Part shown: piece by piece, positions 47,319 to 59,700 of the stretch | How positions within the stretch are numbered: position 1 is the first letter of the stretch | Layout of the letters: each line of letters begins with the position of its first letter | Assembly: GCF_027596085.1 (NCBI RefSeq) | Contig: NC_072465.1 | Span: 17,438,207-17,502,206, forward strand | DNA: 64,000 nt | Reading direction: 5' to 3' | From: Anoplopoma fimbria | Lineage: Eukaryota; Chordata; Actinopteri; Perciformes; Anoplopomatidae | Program-made: the position numbers and the translations under genes | The notes under the pieces: generated by a model | Databases searched by the model: none | What the model was told of the DNA's origin: nothing | Seen by the model: only the letters and a program-made list of their open reading frames with translations

Positions 47319-49408
47319 TTAAAGGAGAGTCACTGTCTCCTGCTGTGAACGATGGCTGGCTGATCCAGCTGTAACACAGTCCTGATGCCACAGATTCTCC
47401 GCCAGGCAGTTGAGAAGTGGCGCTACGTCACCCAGCCCGTCACTGACCTCCCCGCCCACACGCAGCACTCGTAAGTTCCACGTCTCCTGGAAGTCCCTCA
47501 CGTCTCTCTCCGGCACATCACAGTGCATGAAAAGGTCAAATCTGAAGAAAACATTGAGGTCAAATGCTCATCTCTGTATTGATATAGTAGTTATAAATGT
47601 AGCCCATCACTGAAACTACTACATAAAAATCAACATTCAAGTTTTATAATAGACCATAAGAGGATACTTGGTGCCAACCACCATTTTCACAACACGTCCC
47701 ACAGATGTCCCGGTCCATTTAGTAATTTGATTTGACAGATCGTCAAAGGATGTTCTGTCAGTGAAGGAGAATAGGAAAAGGACGCAATCCACCTGCTCCT
47801 TACAGGCCTGGAAGACACAGGGAACAGTGATTTTACAAAACATTTGGGAGATGGTGTTAGGGTATTTATTTTGAGCTAGTATATGGGTGTATTGCTTTTT
47901 CGGTTTCTGTTATAACTCAATACAATATGTTGTGGTAAAACACTTTTATACATACTGGAAGCAAATGGTCAAATCTACGCAAAGTGTTCTCTCCACAGTC
48001 CCACAGCTGCAGACGGAAGAAAAGCACTCTACCATTCTCTCTCAACTTCACCGGCCAATACACCACCGTCGTTTCAATACCTTGAAGAACAGATAAATTG
48101 GAATGAATATTTGTTTGATCTCATGAGCTTTTAAGTTGAAAAGCTAATTGTGTAATCTACTCTAAAAGCAACGGACTCACATTGGTTCTGGACCTACCTG
48201 TGGTTTCATAGTGCAAGTTAGGAATATTCAGGCCTGCAAGACGTGCAGCAAGAGAAGTTTTCCCGACTCCACTCTTGCCAGAGAGGAAGATCTTATAGTG
48301 AACTGTGTCCACAGCTACATGTGGGGGCATCACCGGGGACTCCAAGAGGCCTGTAAAACAAGTTTTAAAAGGGCCGTCTAAATATTTAATATTGTGTACT
48401 GCTTGGAATTCATACTCTCCACATGGACCTACAGCTGTGTACTTGTATCACAAGCTAATGTCCGATGCTTTACTTTCAGTGTCGAGACGGTGTGCTGGTC
48501 AAAGATCACAGTGTAACTCTTTGGGATTAAAAGTAGGGTGTTAATATTGTACATGGCAGCGTGGAAGTAGCTTAAAGTCTATCTTATTTTATGTCAATCT
48601 TAGATATCTGGAAATGATTATCCAGAGTTGAAAACTGAGTCATTAGACACATCACAAATCCTTTAAAACAATTAACACTCACACAACAATCTTAGGCTTT
48701 TTTGTTATGTCATCTGATTTCATGTTGATTGTCCAGTAAAACAGTACACTAAAACACTTTGAGTAAGGCTTGTTATACATTATTTTCTTTACATTGTTCT
48801 GTTAAAAATGATGAAACATATGTTTAGCCTTGATATATTGTTTACAGATGATACCAACTCTTCCTACATCTATAGGCCATAATGACAAAACCAACATCAT
48901 GTCTTTAAAAAATATCTAAAACAGTGTTGCTGTTTACTTTATGGGCATTTAGATAAAATAAGATAATCCTTTATTAGTCCCGCAGCGGGGAAATTTACAG
49001 GATTACAGCAGCATAGATATAGTGCAAACAAGGTACATAGTAGAAAAAACAAAAGTATTTTAAATAAGTAAGTAAGTAAGAAAAATAAATAAAATCCACA
49101 ATAACTAAAATATAAGTAGTTATAGTATTGCACAGATTTATTAGTGTTTTGTTACTTATGATAAAATGAGAATATGTGAAGGTTTTCTTAGTCTAAAAAT
49201 ATGTACTGTAGAACAAATATCCTTAGATACTTTGTTGTATAAGCACAGTTGCACATCCATTGTGATTTAACAAAAATGTCACTTTTGTCATACCGAATTT
49301 TTTGCGTCTCTTCTTGTGCAGAATTTTGCTGAAATATTCTTTGCTGTCTTTACATTGATGCCAGTCAGCTACTACGACTGACCCGGAGGAAGGAGGAACT
49401 CGTGCCAT
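47319..49408 (-). CDS. rsg1: REM2- and Rab-like small GTPase 1 (CPLANE2)
   Basis: Five exons sum to 756 bp, 251 aa: 49294-49408, 48198-48350, 47956-48080, 47668-47807 and 47319-47541. Start MARVPPSSGSVVVADWHQCK matches human RSG1 (MARPPVPGSVVVPNWH). GTPase motifs: P-loop GKSGVGKTSL, switch region YETTGIETTVVYWPVK, WDCGE (DxxG), VDCVLFLFSFTDRTSFDDL, and GTKFD in place of the canonical NKxD, as in the human protein (GSKFD). It ends LNCLAENLWHQDCVTAG and then VTLL. Known role: partner of FUZ/INTU/WDPCP (CPLANE complex) in ciliogenesis and basal-body function. Intron 4 has a U12-like donor, and the TAA stop falls within the TTAA bordering a MITE. Confidence 0.94.
48948..49137 (-). mobile_element. 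LINE 3' end fragment in rsg1 intron 1
   Basis: Minus-strand copy of the LINE 3'UTR: AAGATAATCC, then TTTATTAGTCCCGCAGCGGG and GGATTACAGCAGCATAG, matching the 23256 copy without any coding part. Confidence 0.75.
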
Positions 49409-49720
49409 GTTGTGCTAGTTATGCTGCTCAGCTAAAGTTAGCATCACACTGCTACAGTCAGTGTTTCATCAAACAAGTCACACTGTAGCGGCACGAGACG
49501 GTTCGTTAAACCAGTGTTAGTGTAAAAATACTGGTAACAGTCTTTTATCATCATAAAGTGCTTTAATAACGAATATTCTCGCCAAATAGCGTGTTAAGCC
49601 TCAAAGTGCAGCCAGCTGATCAAAACTTCCGTAAACTAAAACGTCACTTGACGACCGCTTCCTGACGTCACGTATCCATGGGCAGAACCCGGAAGCTGAC
49701 AGGAATATCCAACGTCACTT
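49409..49720 (-). promoter_or_regulatory. rsg1 upstream / promoter region
   Basis: Sequence upstream of the rsg1 ATG, richer in CG dinucleotides than the surrounding spacer (ACGTCAC and GACGTCACG words near 49642-49672). A specific element is not called. Confidence 0.3.
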
Positions 49721-50369
49721 CCGTTAGCTGCTGTAATTTGTGATGTTCAGGTTTTTCAGAAAGTTGGCAATTACGTATTTTTTTTCGTTTTTAAACTAAA
49801 ACAAAAATATGCATTCAAAAGGCAATCAATGTGAGTTAACTTTAGATATGTAGACTCATATAGTTGCAGCAGATGTAATGATAACGTTTCAGTTATGTTA
49901 AGATTTTCTTTTTTTAAGTTATTATTATTATTTTTATTATTATTATATTTAACAGTGATTTGAATATTTCTGCGCCGTCGTCCGCTATTTGGCCTCAACT
50001 CTCACATCACGTTAACAACAGTATCATGAAATATTCCATTTTATACCGCATGTCCAATGTTGTTGAGTCCAAGTGCACTGGAAGGGGATTTTACAGGTAG
50101 TACGTGAATGCAGCATTGCTTCGCTTCGCCCACCGCCAGAGGTCACCAAACTCCAGCGTTGAAACGTTAAATGCAGGGAGGAGATATTAGGCATCAATAT
50201 ACCCTGTGAGCTCTGACAGTCTGGACACCACTGCTCCCCATCGTCATGGTCCCAGATATGGAGTCCACACTCGATGGTAGTTTGCATTGGTGGGAAAAAA
50301 GTATCTATGACTGTGCTATCTTCTCCTTGCTGCATAAGGAGTGAGAATATAAGGAAGGCATACACACAA
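49721..50369. other. Intergenic, no gene seen
   Basis: AT-rich spacer with an (ATT)n stretch near 49919-49947. The 142-codon minus-strand frame at 50024-50452 overlaps the adjacent LINE tail and has no recognised domain. Confidence 0.4.
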
Positions 50370-50697
50370 CCAACTCTGCTCCCAGCAGACCACATGACAC
50401 ATGACAATAAAACATGACAATAAAAACCTGTGCAATACTTTACACTGTGCAATAATAGTTAAAATAGTTTTTTCTGTCTGTAAATATAATATTTCAGTTA
50501 TTGTTGATTTTCTACTGTTTTTTATTGCTTATTTATAATACTTGTTTTTTATTTTATTTAAATGTTTTACTTTTATCTTGTCTTTCTTCTACTATGTCTC
50601 TTGTGTGCACTTTACTCTATGCTGCTGTAAGCCTGCAAATTTCCCCGCTGCGGGACTAATAAAGGATTATCTTATCTTATCTTATCTTATCTTATTA
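50370..50697 (+). mobile_element. LINE 3' end fragment
   Basis: Shares CTCTGCTCCCAG and ACCACATGACACATGACA, the GTGCAATAATAGTTA stretch, and CCCCGCTGCGGGACTAATAA with a (TCTTA)n tail with the LINE copy at 23256-23957, in the opposite orientation. Confidence 0.75.
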
Positions 50698-52837
50698 TTG
50701 GTATGGAAAAGTTACATTCAGAGAATTGTTTAATTTTACACATTTAGCGTTGTAAGAAGGGTTGGTTAAATTAACTGTTTAAAGTAAAAAGATCTCTCTC
50801 AATTTGAGGTAACCTAACCCGTCTGTTTTTAATTACAGTTTAAAAACTCAAGATTTTGGCCCTATCTCAAAGTCACAAGATGTTGTGTAATCCAGCTCCA
50901 GTGATCCATCTGATTCAAGCCATTATAGCCATAATGTGACACTATAATTAATTTATATTCTGCTGAATTTCAGATTTATATCAAACTACCTAATATATTA
51001 TTATTCTGAAGCCTAAATGGGCAATCAACCAACAAGCCTCTTCAGTGTTTTTTTGGTCCCTATTTTATAAACTGGGCTGACTGCATGACTCACCTTCTCA
51101 GCATTCACCTCTATAAGGTTGTTGGAAAATATGATAATAACATTGACAGTGAACTGGAAAATATCTCCAATGACCGGGATCTTCCCTGAAAAACATAATT
51201 TACAGCTTGTAAATCTTTATTACTACATGGCACAAACTGACAGTCACCAGGTTTCTAAGATTCACTGATTTTATAAAAAAATAAAAACAGGTCAAACATG
51301 CTTTGTGTAAAAAGGGGAACAAATGAATATATATCTATCAGTCTTTGTTAATCTGACCTGTAAATTTGCTGTCGCTAAGGTGATCCTGAATCTTCAGAGA
51401 AAATACTTTGACCTTTCTCCGTACAGACTGAGTAAGTGGATTATCTCTATGTATCTGACTGTATCTACAACATGGATCCAAGATAGGTCATTCTAATCCC
51501 TCTTGTGTCTGAAAAAAGTGTCACTCTATATTTATGAGTCTTTTATAGTCCGCTGAGTCCCTCTTGGTGTGTGTTTGATTGGGTGTGTGCCAGAATGATT
51601 CAGCCTCACTGGAACATGACACGGATTGCAGATATTCAATGTGTCAGAACGGTTGTTCAACTGTTGGTCAATTGGTTCTAAATTTCTAGCCGCACCCCAA
51701 ACAAGGAGCCTATAAGTCTTTGTGTGTGTGTGTGTGTTTGTGTGAGAAAGGGCGTGGAGCTGTGTCTGTGTGAAGGAATATGCTATAATTATCAGGTGGG
51801 AAATGAAATCAACTGTCATTCACAACTTATAATAAAAATGTCAATACGACATAATAAAGTAGCTCTTAGATCAAATTCATAAAGACATTGCTTTTTTTAA
51901 GGCTATATCCGTAATGGTTGTCACAGAAACAGTACCGCACCAATACATCCCAGTGAAAACCTGACAGAACTTAACAAGTCTTAGTGACTGTAAAATGATG
52001 GAGCAGAGTTGCGTGTAGCTGTGACATTCTGCTCCACCTTGGCAAAGACACAGAGGTTGATAAACTCCGTCTGGATGGCAGACGTCACCTAAAACAAGCT
52101 TTGTGAGGCTGGAGTGTTAAATTGTAAAGAAAACCAAACTGTTAAGATCAACAAAGTTTAGGTCTGGACTTGTTTTAGATTTTTTTGTATTGGTAAGGTA
52201 AACATAACAATTGGCATGTGAGTGGTGTCAGAAGAAAGACATTTGGCAACCTATATAAGAAGAGTTTAACATGTTTTTAGCACAAAGTGTTGAGAGCTAT
52301 GTGTGGCAGTATTGCATAGTTGGTTTGTGTGAGGATGCAGTAATCATATTTGGTCACTTCTAGTGTTGGGTAAGTAAATATATGAAAAATTAGCTAGGAA
52401 GATGTAAGGAATACAGTTTGTTTTTTTCTTAACATTTAGGCTTGCAGAGTTTTTTATTGGCTGTCATTTCTGTACATCTTAAACAATATCGGTGTTTTTG
52501 TCACTTTTACCATCCTAGCTTCAAAATTGCATGCAAATAGTTACATTTATGACCTAATTAGTGTGCTAGAAGAAAAGTTGGGGGCTCATCAAAGTTCACA
52601 AAGACTGTCCATTTAATAGGTGACGAGTCATTTCACTATTAAACATAAATATCAGCCTGCTATGAGTTCTGGATGAAAAGTCGGTAGGGTTCACCATAAT
52701 AATATTAATAATGTCTGTTCTAAAGTTCATGGCGATCCATCCAACAGTTGTTTGGATATTTAATTCTGGAAAAATTTAAAACAAATACCTGTTACCTACT
52801 GAGTACAAGAAAGTGATCCAGTCACAAGGAAACAAAT
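50698..52837. other. Intergenic, no gene seen
   Basis: AT-rich spacer with a short (TG)n tract near 51721-51740. No exon, RNA gene or mobile element is recognised. Confidence 0.4.
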
Positions 52838-53552
52838 TTTATTCAAACACAAAAATACACAGCCTGGCAAATGTGCCCCACATTACTCAATACTCATGTT
52901 ATAAATGGCATAAATACAAAATAAAATAAATATTAAATAAAAAAAAAAAGGTACAGTTGTATTAAGACATGATGTAAACAAACAAGCCTTGAGGAAAAGA
53001 ATGCATGTGATACAGAGACCAACTACTAAACATAAGAATGTGTGATTATTTGCCCTGAGTAGAAATAAAATAGTTCATGTCATTGATCATAAAACATGTA
53101 GAAAACAAACATATTTAAAGTTCCAGAAACACTGGCAGGATAAAGTGAGTGCTTGGAAGAAAATGCCCTTAAATCATAAAGAGCATTACATTTTTCAGTC
53201 ATTCAGTAAAAACAAACCAAGCACTCTCACATTGTCTCACATTTTGCACTTACTCTTATAATTGTTTGATTTACTACATCACATAACTTATGTTTATGTT
53301 CAACATATAAAACATTTTTTTTTACATGAAGATAAATTATTTGTCTTCTGTTATCATAAAGTACTTAAGTGTTTTTGATCTCAGTCCTTTCCAAGCGGCT
53401 TGGAGGGTCCTCTTCAGTCGCGCCACAAAATAAACCCCCTGAAGTGTAGCTCAGTTTCAAACCCCCCCCCCCCACACACACTTCAGTCCTCCTCGTTCGT
53501 GAGTGAAATGGCATGGTCGGTCAGTGCACTTTGAATTGTAGGAATGCTTAGA
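52838..53552 (-). other. Probable epha2 3'UTR
   Basis: On the minus strand an AATAAA lies at 52838-52843, about 710 bp after the stop codon. A poly-C tract (53463-53473 on the plus strand) lies in between. Confidence 0.45.
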
Positions 53553-56500
53553 TCACACTGCAAACACGCTGAGGGAGCTGGTCTCGTCTTTCAGACCCAG
53601 GATGCTGTATGCTATCCTCTTCATGTGACCGGGCAACCGCACTCCAATATTCCGGATGTCTCTGAAAGGACAAGATAAATGACACCGTTTTAAGAGTGCT
53701 AAAAACAATATGGAGTCTGTTTTGCATAAAGACACTACAGAGGTATTTGTAAAGCACGGATTCCCATTGGGGAGTTTCTAAACTAATTTAAAAAATATAT
53801 AAATTGTGTTTTATTTGGAAAACAATATCCACATATTTCAGCTGAAAGTAATGCATAAATGGTTTAAATAGATTGTTTAAAGTACTGAATTAACTGATTA
53901 ACTGTTGAGGCAGGACTGTGGCAGTACACCAGATTTAAAAAAAGGCCACTGCTGTTGAAGTTATGGCAGTAGAGAATGAGAGGAATGACGTGGCAGAGTG
54001 AGGTATTTCTGCATTCACAAACTGGCTGACAAATGTTAAAGCTGAGAGCTCAATACTTCCTCTGTGTTACAACAAAGAGTGGCCTGGTGCCAGATTGAAT
54101 CAGAGCAGGGCAGCAGAGCTGCACCTGTGCCATATGTGCACTTACTCATGCCTCAAGGCGAGCACCTGCTCCATGGTCGTGATCCCAGCGCGGGCAAAGC
54201 TTTCGTTGTACTGGTTCATTTTGATGGACTCCAGCCACTCGGGCACCGACCTGAACATGGTGCCGTCACAGCCGCTGGTGCTCGGCAGGCGGATGGACAC
54301 GCTGTGAGGAACAATGTACATTTGGATTAGTCAACATTTAATGCCACATTATGTTCACTGAGTGCATGTGAGGATGTTTGAACAAGTGGGAACCAATGTT
54401 ACTGTTAACCCAGAGATGTTTCAATAATTTGTATTATTTAATGGCAAATACCAAGACTAATACAGCTCTAGTTAAAGAAAAACATCGTAGACAAATCTTG
54501 GAATTTAAATGGAAGATGAATATCAGTTTCATATACTTATTAACACACAACAAGGGTTTATAAATATCCAGTTTAAATTGTGTTATTCTCACAGAATATC
54601 ATTATGCAACTGAGAGGATTGGTGTGTTATAATAAAAAAAGTTTAAAAAAAAAGTTATAATAGTTACTTACATTTTTTACTCTTTTACTTTTTTACCAAA
54701 TCATAAACTTCAATGAAAATATAGTTCATACCGTGGATCAAAGTCAGCAATGGTTTTCAAAGACTCTGGGCTTCGGAGCAACTTGTCCAAAATGTTGACG
54801 ATGTCTGTGAAGCGAGGTCGTTTTGAGCGGTCGTTCAGCCAACACTGGAGCATGAGCTGGTAGATGGCGGATGGGCAGTCCATCGGAGCAGGAAGCCTGA
54901 AGGCCTCGTTGATAGCCTTCATGACCTGAGGAAGAGGGAAGGCAGCTCTTAGATCTAAAGCATATTTATGAGTGCAGTGACAGACAGCCTGGAAAAAGTG
55001 CTTTGTTCGTCTGTTGACATCAGTTAATTTGAAGAGGATGGTGGGAAACTTTTTGGACTTCAGAAAACTTTCTACCACCACCTTCCCAGCACAGACTCTC
55101 AGTGGTTAAAAACATTAAAGTTTGACCTACACAGGCCGAAACAATCCTTCATCTCAACCGCAAGAGTTGGACATACCTCATGGTTGCTCATGTCCCAGTA
55201 GGGCCGTTCTCCAAATGCCATGACTTCCCACATGACGATGCCGAAGCTCCACACGTCGCTGGCTGAAGTGAATTTCCTGTAAGCGATGGCCTCGGGGGCC
55301 GTCCAGCGGATGGGGATTTTACCTCCCTGACAGAAGAGAAACATGAGCAAATCATGTTAAATGTGTGAATGGAGTGGAAACACACAGCGCTGAAAGACCA
55401 ACACTTTAGATTGGACACTTGAGAGTGAAAATACCATTAGCAGTCTGGCATTCATTACTAGAAAAAAATGGGGTTGTTCCATCTTTGCTTTTAGGCTGTT
55501 AAACATGCAGCTGTTTGACTCACTCTTGTTGTGTAGGTGCCCTCAGCATCATCCTCCAGCACACGCGACAGCCCAAAATCAGACACTTTACACTCCAGGC
55601 AGCTGTTGACCAAAACGTTTCTTGCTGCCAGGTCACGGTGGATGTAGCTCATGACAGAGAGGTATTTCATGCCGGCAGCTATTCCACGCAGCATCCCTAA
55701 GAGCTGATATGACGGAATCTCTCCATCACGGTCCTAAAGGAAAACAATACATCTGTTAAATAACTCTTTCTTATAATTAATTCTTACAAGAATTTTGTTC
55801 TGTCATTAATTACAGTCAAACACCAATGTAATTCCATTTTTAGGGGGCTTTTAACTTCATTTAATGTATTAAAGAATAGTTCAACATTTTGTACAAAAAT
55901 TAAAAACACCATTTAATATAATCTAATGTTAAGAAATATACAGAAACACAAAAGAAAAGAAAAGGATAAGATTGTTAAACTCAAAACAGTTTGCTGAGGT
56001 TTAAGTTTGCGCCCTTGAGGAATATTAAGGACTAAAAATTATTAAATTGAAGTCTTAAGCTCAATTTGAATCCAAGTCATGTGACCCTAAACAAAAATGC
56101 ATGTACCTACCTTTAGATATGTGTCAAGAGCTCCGTTCTCCATGTATTCTGTCACTATCATGGCATGCTTGACTGAAAATCCAAACAAAAATTTATGTTT
56201 AGTGAAGGCAGAGCATACAAACAGTCGATACAAATGAGTTGAGAATGATTGTTTGACTTTAGTCGGAGGTTATCGACTCACATTTGGTGACAACTCCCTC
56301 CAGGCGGATGATATTCGGGTGGGAGAACTGTCCCATGATGCTGGCCTCGCCCAAGAAGTCCTGCCTCTGCTTCTCAGAGTACCCCGGCTTCAGGTTCTTG
56401 ATCGCCACGGCCACTTCCCCTCTCTTGGGAGTCTTCATCACGCCCCAAAACACTTCCCCGAACTCTCCTGATCAGCAGACGGACACAGCAGGAGGAAACA

Positions 56501-56747
56501 TTAGAAAATTGCACTCTGATACTTCATTAAATGGAAGACAGGTGATTATTTTAAAACTAAAACACTTACCAACACCGATGACTTTCTGTTTGCTAATGGC
56601 AGTGGGGTCGATTTCTGTGACAAACTTCTGGATGGCGATGTTAGGGTCCTCATACGTGTGTGGATCAACATAAGTCTTCAGAGGCTTGAGCTGATCTAAG
56701 GAGGAAATGATGACCAGAATATTAGAGTCAATAAAAACATAATTAAC

Positions 56748-56790
<43 letters not shown>

Positions 56791-59700
56791 GCATGTACAG
56801 AATGGTTTTCTAACCTGTTGAGAAGTAGGGATCTTCAGGTCCTCCCCTGCCACGAGAGTTCAGTCTCCTGAGAGGAAAACACGAATAATCACTACAGGAC
56901 TAAACAGAATACAGACTGGCTTTTTAGTAATTGCAGGTCAGTCTCTGCTGAAAAAGAACCAAAGCTGTTTTCAATGGCAGCACCAGCTATTACTGATAAA
57001 CCCTCCCTGAGCCGTCGTACCAGAAAATCTTTCATTTACTCGAGCTTGTGGCACATAATCACACAGATTTGCAGGTCTGTAGATAACATTTATCTGAATG
57101 ACACATGCGTTGGATGTGGATGTGAAGCATGTTGTTACCAACCGTTTACGCAGCAGCAGGACGGCCACCACAACAAGCAGAATAATCGCTACGCCAACTA
57201 CGGCTCCCATCACCATGGTGGAGTTGTTCTGGGTCTGAGACTCAGCTGTGAAAGAAATAAAAAAATCACAGAAAAAGAAAAGTTTAGCAACTCAATATGT
57301 GAAATAAGAGTTTATACGGATAGACTAGTTTCATCTGCTGTAGATTTAGGGCTGTTGGTACCTAATGGTGAGGTTAGGAACTCGTGCTCCACACTGTAGC
57401 TGCCGGGGATTCCTTCAGGGCTCACTGCCTGGACCCTGAACATGTAAGTAGTGTCTGGGGTGAGGTCATTAATCTGAACGGAACTTTTCTCCAAAAGCAG
57501 GACTGTGTAGGTGGTCACATCACGCTCGCCCTCATCATCCTGCCGAGAGGAAAGTGGGTGGATTAGAATAATTTTGGAACGATTTACAGCCTTAACTTTG
57601 AACGAGGGGAGAAGAGAGAGGAAAAAAAAGAGCACAAAGCACTCTGTCTTACTTTTCTGCGGTACATAAGCTCATAGCGGTGATTGATGTGGGCTGGAGG
57701 CCTGCGAGACAGAGTCCAGGACAGAGACAGGCTGGTGGGGCTGCGATCATCCAGATGGATCAACGTCACCTTTGGGGGATCTAACAGTTGGTGAGAGACA
57801 GAAAGCAAAATAATGGTTAGTGACTAATCATAGTCTTTGGAAAGGAGATTTGGAAATAAAAGCCTTTGGGATTCAGTGGGTCAGACGGAATTCCTCTCTG
57901 TTTATTAAGCTCCTCTTTTTTTACAATGGCTTTAACAAGCAAATACAATACAACATGAAACAATGTCTTAATATCTAAATTCTGGAGACAGACTATTTTT
58001 AAACAGCTCAAAAAAACATATAAAAAGTTATAGTTTGACCAACTTGATTCTAATTTTCTAAGAATTTCTTATAAACATTTTTTTAAAACAGATGACATGT
58101 TTCATAAGTCTGCTACAGGAATATTTTAAAGTGCGGGAGGTTTTTTTCTATATATTGTCTACCCTTAGTATTCTCCTACCTGTCGACCGAATTAAATATT
58201 TCACCATTTGGTGTAATAACAAAATGTTATGGTCACTTCTTTACCAAATGTACATGTTCAGTTTGTTGCAATTTAAAAGCCAATTTAATGACAAAACAAT
58301 AACACAAGATTAAGTCAAAGCACAGATAAAAAGCTTTTCGTGTGATCAAGCTTACCTGTGTAGTCCAGAGTAGTGGTGATGCTCGCGATCGGCCTGTCGG
58401 TACCGTGCTCGGACACGCCGCTGTGAGCCTCGACAGTGAACGTGTAGTTCAGGTGAGAGTCCAGGTCACCAACGACGACAGTGGTGTCCTGCAGGTCTGT
58501 CGGACCCGGCTCGAAACGGATCTTCTCGCCACAGGGGACGCACAAGGCCCCGTCGCATAGCTCGCACACCACACTGTAGGTGAGGTCACTGCGGCCCCCG
58601 GTCACCAGCGGCGGGCTCCAGGACAGCTGCAGCCTGCCCTCTGCTGACAGGGTGGTGGAGGTCAGGTCACGAGGGGCACTGGGTGGAGCTATGGGAGGAA
58701 GTACAGGACACAGAAAAGTTAGCCTGATCTTCTGACCCAACTGTAATGAGCCAATATATGACTTAGTAATAGGACAGTGAGCGCGGTCGTTACCGGAGCA
58801 TGGTGACGAAGGAGTGTCTGATGGGGAGCGGAAGAAGCCCTCCTCACATTGACATTCGGTGGCGCCGGCTGCAGAGGGCTTGCTGTTATCAGGACAAACC
58901 TGACATAACTCGCTCGATACAGATGTCTTGAAGTAGCCTGGTTTGCATTCTTTGAGAGATAGAGAGAAGGTGTGTGTGTGTTAGTTTAAGCTTGACATTA
59001 GGAGTAACTGAAACGGACAAACACAGGAAGGGATGATTGATCTGGATGCAAACAATGAAGCGGTTGGTAATACCAGTCCGTTCCACCCGACAGGAAGCAT
59101 TTGTTGTGAGTAACCTATAATCACTGAGACTTTGTACTCAGGAGTGAAAACGGGATTTCCCTGACGATCTGCCTCTACTTGCCTTTTTTCGCCTAAGGGC
59201 CTAATCTCAGGTCACACTGCCGGTGTCAACCGGATGACAGCAGAGCATTAAATCCATCAGGTGATGTGATCTGATCTGACCCCCGGAACTCTTGGCTCAT
59301 ATTCTCTGGCAGATAATATTTCTGTTTTTGCCAAAGGAAATGGCACCTTCGACACTGGTGGAGAATTGGATGGACATTTGAGCACACAGATAAACAGCCT
59401 TCCAGGGCATGCGAGGTTAATGAACCTGCAGAGTGGACAGAAACCAGGACGCAGGAGCTGCAATTTAGTCTGAGGCTGATGTTTCCTCTCTTTCTTCCTT
59501 CCTTCCTTCCGCTAACCTCTTACACCAAATCACAAATGACAACATCCAAGGTTGAATAGTTAAGAGGAAGAGAGAATCAGGAAATAGGAAAAGCTGCTGG
59601 AAAACAGTATGATTTTCAGTCTGTTCATGAAAACAGACACATGTACTTTCTGGTGTGATAAGGAGCACAAGAACCGTAAAAAAAAATAAAACTTTAAAAT

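Noticed and set aside
50024..50452. 142-aa minus-strand frame
   Set aside because: It runs into the LINE 3' tail on the opposite strand and shows no conserved domain.
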